From NCBI RefSeq assembly GCF_000715075.1, contig NC_134087.1:155297436-155361435 (forward strand): a stretch of DNA of 64,000 nucleotides, written 5' to 3'. Source of the DNA: Nicotiana tabacum. Taxonomy: Eukaryota; Streptophyta; Magnoliopsida; Solanales; Solanaceae. Made by a program: the position numbers and the translations under genes. The notes under the pieces are model-generated. The model ran no database searches. It saw only the letters and a program-made list of their open reading frames with translations, and was not told the DNA's origin. Below are positions 60,393 through 64,000 of the stretch, piece after piece (positions within the stretch are counted from its first letter, which is position 1; each line of letters opens with the position of its first letter).

Positions 60393-60665
60393 CATAAGGC
60401 GTGGGTAATTCCAAAGCCTATTTCGCGCCTCTCCAGGTCTTTTTTCAAGCCCGATGCCAGGAAACGCCCAGTGACGACAGTTCCAAGTTCTGTGGTTGAC
60501 ATTGATAAGGAGTTAATTGAAAGGTTCCAGAGGTTGTTTGATGATGTGAACATGGTGGAAGTTAGAGAAGGTTCTAGCAAAGCGGACGTGCATTTCGTCC
60601 GCCCGAGTGCAAAGCTTAGCAATTGGAAGGCTACTCCTCTCCCCACCCGGAAGGAGTCTTGGTAG
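60393..60665 (+). pseudogene. Ogre linker between protease and RT
   Basis: After the TAA at 60390 the frame resumes (AWVIPKPISRLSRSFFKPDA; LIERFQRLFDDVNMVEV; LSNWKATPLPTRKES) to the TAG at 60663. This matches the usual sequence just before the Ogre intron. The stop may lie inside that intron. Confidence 0.6.
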
Positions 60666-60858
60666 TTTGTTTTATTTTCCTTTCTATCTGGGTCATTCCA
60701 GGGTTGTGACCCAGACTTTTATTTTCTGCTTGTTGATGTACAAACTCTGTTATCCTTTATTTTAATGAAATGCAATTTCTCTTTCCATCACTCCTAATAG
60801 TTTTATTTTTGTTTTCTTTTCTTCTCTGTAAAGTTCTTTTTATGTTGGTTTCAATGAC
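60662..60858 (+). other. Probable Ogre intron between protease and RT
   Basis: About 200 bp of T-rich, frame-poor sequence between two coding segments, at the place where Ogre elements have a spliced intron. The donor candidate is gtagtttg right after GAGTCTTG (60662). The acceptor is unclear (tctctgtaaag at about 60831 is one option). Coding resumes as MTCMRNLRPSLKSQSN. The intron is inferred from position and composition. Confidence 0.45.
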
Positions 60859-62585
60859 ATGACATGCATGAGGAATCTTCGGCCCAGTCTTAAAAGTCAA
60901 TCTAATTCTGAAATAATAATCCAAGAAATAGAGTGTGATGATGAATTAGAATATGATGAGGATGAGGCCTTTGAAGAGATTTGTAAGGAACTAAGTCATT
61001 TTGAAGAAAAATTCAAGCCTAATTTGAATGAAACGGAAGCAATCAATCTAGGGGATCCAAATAATGTTAGAGAAACTAAGATAAGTGTCCATCTTGAACC
61101 GCAAATCAAGGAAGAATAATTAAAGCATTGTTCGAGTATAAGGATATTTTTGTGTGGTCGTATGATGACATGCCGGGCTTGAGTACCGATTTGGTGGTCC
61201 ACAAATTGCCAATTGATCCAGCATTCCCTCCCGTCAAAAAGAAGTTGAGAAAGTTCAAATCCGATATGAGTGTGAAGATTAAAGAAGAAGTCACAAAGCA
61301 GCTTGATGCAAAGGTCATTCGAGTCACGCGGTATCCCACGTGGTTAGCCAATATTGTGCCAGTCCCAAAGAAAGATGGTAAGTCCAGAGTATATGTTGAC
61401 TATCGTGATCTCAACAAAGCAAGTCCAAAGGATAACTTTCCACTGCCAAATATCTATATTTTGATCGATAATTGTGCCAAGCATGAGATTGGATCTTTTG
61501 TGAACTGCTATGCGGGGTATCATCAAATTTTAATGGACAAGGAAGATTCGGAAAAGACGACATTCATCACGCCGTAGGGAACATATTACTACTGGGTCAT
61601 GCCTTTTGGTTTGAAAAATGCTGGGGCAACTTACATGAGGGCAATAACTATCATATTCCACGACATGATACACAAGGAGATCGAGGTTTACGTGGATAAC
61701 GTGATCATAAAGTCCAGGAAGCAGTCTGACCACGTCAAAGATTTAAGAAAGTTTTTCCAGAGGCTCTGCAGGTACAATCTTAAGCTCAATCCTGGAAAGT
61801 ATGCATTTGGTGTTCCATCCGGGAAACTGTTGGGATTCATAGTCAGTCGGCGGGGCATTGAGTTGGATCCGTCAAAGATCAAGGCTATCCAGGAATTACC
61901 ACCACCAAAGAATAAGACCTAGGTGATGAGTCTGCTTGGGAGACTGAACTACATCAGCAGGTTTATTGCTCAGCTCACGACAACTTGTGAGCCCATCTTT
62001 AAGTTGCTAAATAAGGATGATGCGGTCAAATGTACTGATGAGTGCCAGGAAGCATTCGATAAGATCAAAGAGTATTTGTCGAATCCACTTGTGTTGGTCC
62101 CACCAAAACCAGGGAGACATTTGATTCTTTATTTGACAGTCTTGGATAATTCATTTGGATATGTATTGGGTCAGCATGACATCACCAGTAAGAAAGAGCA
62201 AGCCATCTATTATCTTAGCAAGAAGTTCACATCTTATGAGGTTAAGTATACTCCCCTTCAGAGGACATGTTGCGCCCTGACTTGGGTAGCACAAAAGTTG
62301 AAGCATTATTTGTCATCATACACCACTTAACTCATCTCTCACCTGGACCCTCTAAAGTATATATTTTAGAAGCCCATGCCCACAGGAAGGCTTGCAAAGT
62401 GGCAAATCTTGCTCACGGAGTTTGACATCGTATATGTGACTCGGACGACGATGAAAGCCCAAGCTTTGGCCGATCACTTGGCCAAGAACCCGGTGGATGA
62501 AGAATATGAGCCATTGAGAACTTATTTTCCCGATGAGGAAGTGATGTATATTGACGAGGCGCAGCAGGTTGAAAAACTAGGTTAG
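60859..62585 (+). pseudogene. Ogre reverse transcriptase and RNase H
   Basis: Acidic lead (60859-61118), frameshift, then one frame from 61128 with stops at 61575, 61920, 62328 and 62367. RT blocks: DIFVWSYDDMPGLSTDLVVH, WLANIVPVPKKDGKSRVYVD, YRDLNKASPKDNFPLP, MPFGLKNAGATYMRA, and the catalytic site VYVDNVIIKSRK, where the second Asp of YxDD is Asn. Thumb and RNase H: MSLLGRLNYISRFIAQL, LTVLDNSFGYVLGQHD, GRLAKWQILLTEFDIVY, TMKAQALADHLAKNP. Non-functional polymerase because of the stops and the Asp loss. Confidence 0.9.
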
Positions 62586-62940
62586 AAACTTTTTTTGACG
62601 GGGGCCGCTAACATGAAAGGTGTCGAAATAGGGGTCGTGCTTATTTCTGAGATAGGGCATCACTACCCTGTTACGACCCAGCTTCGTTTCTATTATACCA
62701 ACAACATGGCTGAGTATGAGGCATGCATTCTAGGACAAGGCTAGCTGTAGATATGGGAATCCATGAAGTCTTGATCTTGGGAGACTCGGACCTTCTGGTG
62801 CACTAGATTCAAGGAGAATGGGAGATACGAGATATAAAGCTTATACCGTATCGACAATGTCTGCATGATCTTTGTCAACGGTTTTGATCAATAGAGTTCA
62901 GGCATATTCCAAGGATCCATAATGAGGTTGTCGATGCATT
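62586..62940 (+). pseudogene. Ogre second RNase H (archaeal-type)
   Basis: GAANMKGVEIGVVLISEIG, TTQLRFYYTNNMAEYEACIL, a one-base frameshift near 62735, then VDMGIHEVLILGDSDLLVH and FRHIPRIHNEVVDALATLAS. These are the motifs of the extra RNase H of plant Tat-group elements, located after the first RNase H. The glutamate (AEYEA), aspartate (GDSD) and late Asp (VDAL) catalytic positions are visible. Confidence 0.82.
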
Positions 62941-64000
62941 GGCTACCTTGGCGTCAATGTTGCACCACCCGGACAAAGCTTATGTCGACCCTCTACATAT
63001 TCAAGTTCGTGATCAGCATGCCTACTGTAATGTAGTTGAGGAAGAACTTGATGGTGAACCGTGGTTCCATGATATCAGGGAGTATATCAGGATGGGGGTA
63101 TATCCGGTGCAAGCCACATATGATCAAAAGAGAACAATTCGGTGTTTGGCTAGTGGATTTTTCTTGAGTGGGGGAGTCTTGTACAAAAGAACTCTGAATC
63201 TTGGGCTGTTGAGATGCATCGACGCAAAGCAAGCCACGACTATCATGACTGAAGTACATTCCAGAGTTTACGAGCCGCATATGAGTGGGTTTGTTCTGGC
63301 AAAGAAAATTCTTCGAGCAGGTTATTATTGGCTCACTATGGAGCGAGATTGTATCAGTTTTGTGCACAAGTGTCATCGGTTCCAAGTACACGGAGATTTG
63401 ATTCATTCTTCGCCATCTGAATTGCACACAATGTCCACACCATTGCCCTTTGTTGCTTGGGGTATGTATGTCATCGGACCAATTGAGCCAGCAGCATCCA
63501 ATGGGCACATGTTCATTTTGGTGGTCATTGACTATTTCACTAAGTGGGTTGAAGCTAAAACTTTCAAATCTATGACCAAGAAGGTAGTGGTCGACTTTGT
63601 TCATTCGAATATCATTTGTCGGTTCGAAATACCAAAGGTCATCATCACAGACAATGATGCTAATCTTAATAGTCATCTGATGAAGGAAGTGTGTCAACAG
63701 TTTAAGATTACGCATCAAAATTCCACCCCATAACGCCCCAAGGCGAATGGAGCAGTCGAGGCAGCCAACAAGAACATAAAAAAACTCTTCGGAAAATGGT
63801 ACAAGGTTCCAAGCAATGGCATGAGAAGTTGCCCTTTGCTCTGTTGGGTTATTGCACTACTGTCCGCACTTCAGTAGATGCAACTCCTTATTTGTTGGTA
63901 TATGGCACTGAAGTAGTGATACCCATGGAAGTTGAAATCCCATCCCTTCGTATTGTTGCTGAGGCCGAAATTGATGATGATGAGTGGGTTAAAACCCGTT
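62941..64000 (+). pseudogene. Ogre integrase, partial at window edge
   Basis: Frame 62939-63733: zinc-binding part (VHSRVYEPHMSGFVLAKKIL, CISFVHKCHRFQVHGD, one Cys of HHCC replaced), core WGMYVIGPIEPAASNGHMF (first catalytic Asp replaced by Tyr), VIITDNDANLNSHLM (second Asp kept). After TAA at 63731 the Glu region NGAVEAANKNIKK follows in the same frame. Further stops occur to the window end. Loss of the first Asp makes it inactive. The C-terminal end and 3' LTR are outside. Confidence 0.85.

Noticed and set aside
58371..60646. Minus-strand frames of 100-166 codons over the Ogre gag/protease
   Set aside because: Opposite strand to clear gag and protease frames; no independent signatures.
62993..63718. 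241-codon minus-strand frame
   Set aside because: Antisense shadow of the well-supported Ogre integrase frame; no family features.

Overview
This window is plant nuclear DNA. It carries a split eukaryotic gene, dense LTR retrotransposons, LINE, SINE and DNA-transposon debris, and a fragment of plastid DNA. The TTG-tailed SINE, the Ogre, Tekay and Athila elements and very large TE-filled introns point to a nightshade (Solanaceae), most likely Nicotiana; the genus is an inference. No bacterial-type operons, tRNA or rRNA genes or CRISPR arrays were seen.

Layout. (1) About 1-11,950, minus strand: the 5' part of a gene for a large brefeldin A-sensitive ARF guanine-nucleotide exchange factor of the BIG5 (MIN7/BEN1) type. 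Five coding exons are visible (11515-11626, 2813-2885, 2206-2455, 1605-1726, 1390-1448). They join in frame into a 205-residue N-terminal (DCB) segment, and the rest of the gene lies beyond base 1. Intron 1 is 8.6 kb. It holds an L1 3' fragment, a MULE-like element with long inverted ends that itself contains a SINE (16-bp target duplication), a second L1 fragment, a solo LTR (TSD taatg) and a hAT element (TSD tcactcat). Intron 5 holds an RTE-like LINE remnant. (2) 13,131-32,325: a large CACTA-type element whose ends and subterminal repeats match. It carries three exons, with their introns, from a gene for the exosome nuclease RRP44/DIS3. It also carries a LINE-like ORF1 fragment, which is split by a complete but dead Tekay-type Ty3/gypsy element (19,275-30,227, TSD gtctg). 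(3) 32,880-36,313: a decayed Tat-lineage gypsy body, cut by the next element. (4) 36,314-64,000: an Ogre-type element on the plus strand, running off the right edge. Its roughly 4.0-kb 5' LTR is interrupted by (5) an Athila-type element on the minus strand (37,348-50,547). The Athila 5' LTR has in turn received 493 bp of plastid DNA with infA- and psbB-derived pieces.

How it fits together: the only sequence that looks like a functional gene is the BIG5-type one, whose exons and splice sites are intact despite the TE load in its introns. Everything from 13 kb onward is layered transposable elements whose order of insertion can be read directly. All retroelement reading frames are broken by stops, frameshifts or lost catalytic residues. 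The most unusual items are the captured RRP44 fragment inside the CACTA element, the plastid insertion in an LTR, and arrays of GC-rich palindromic words that arose separately in three LTR families.
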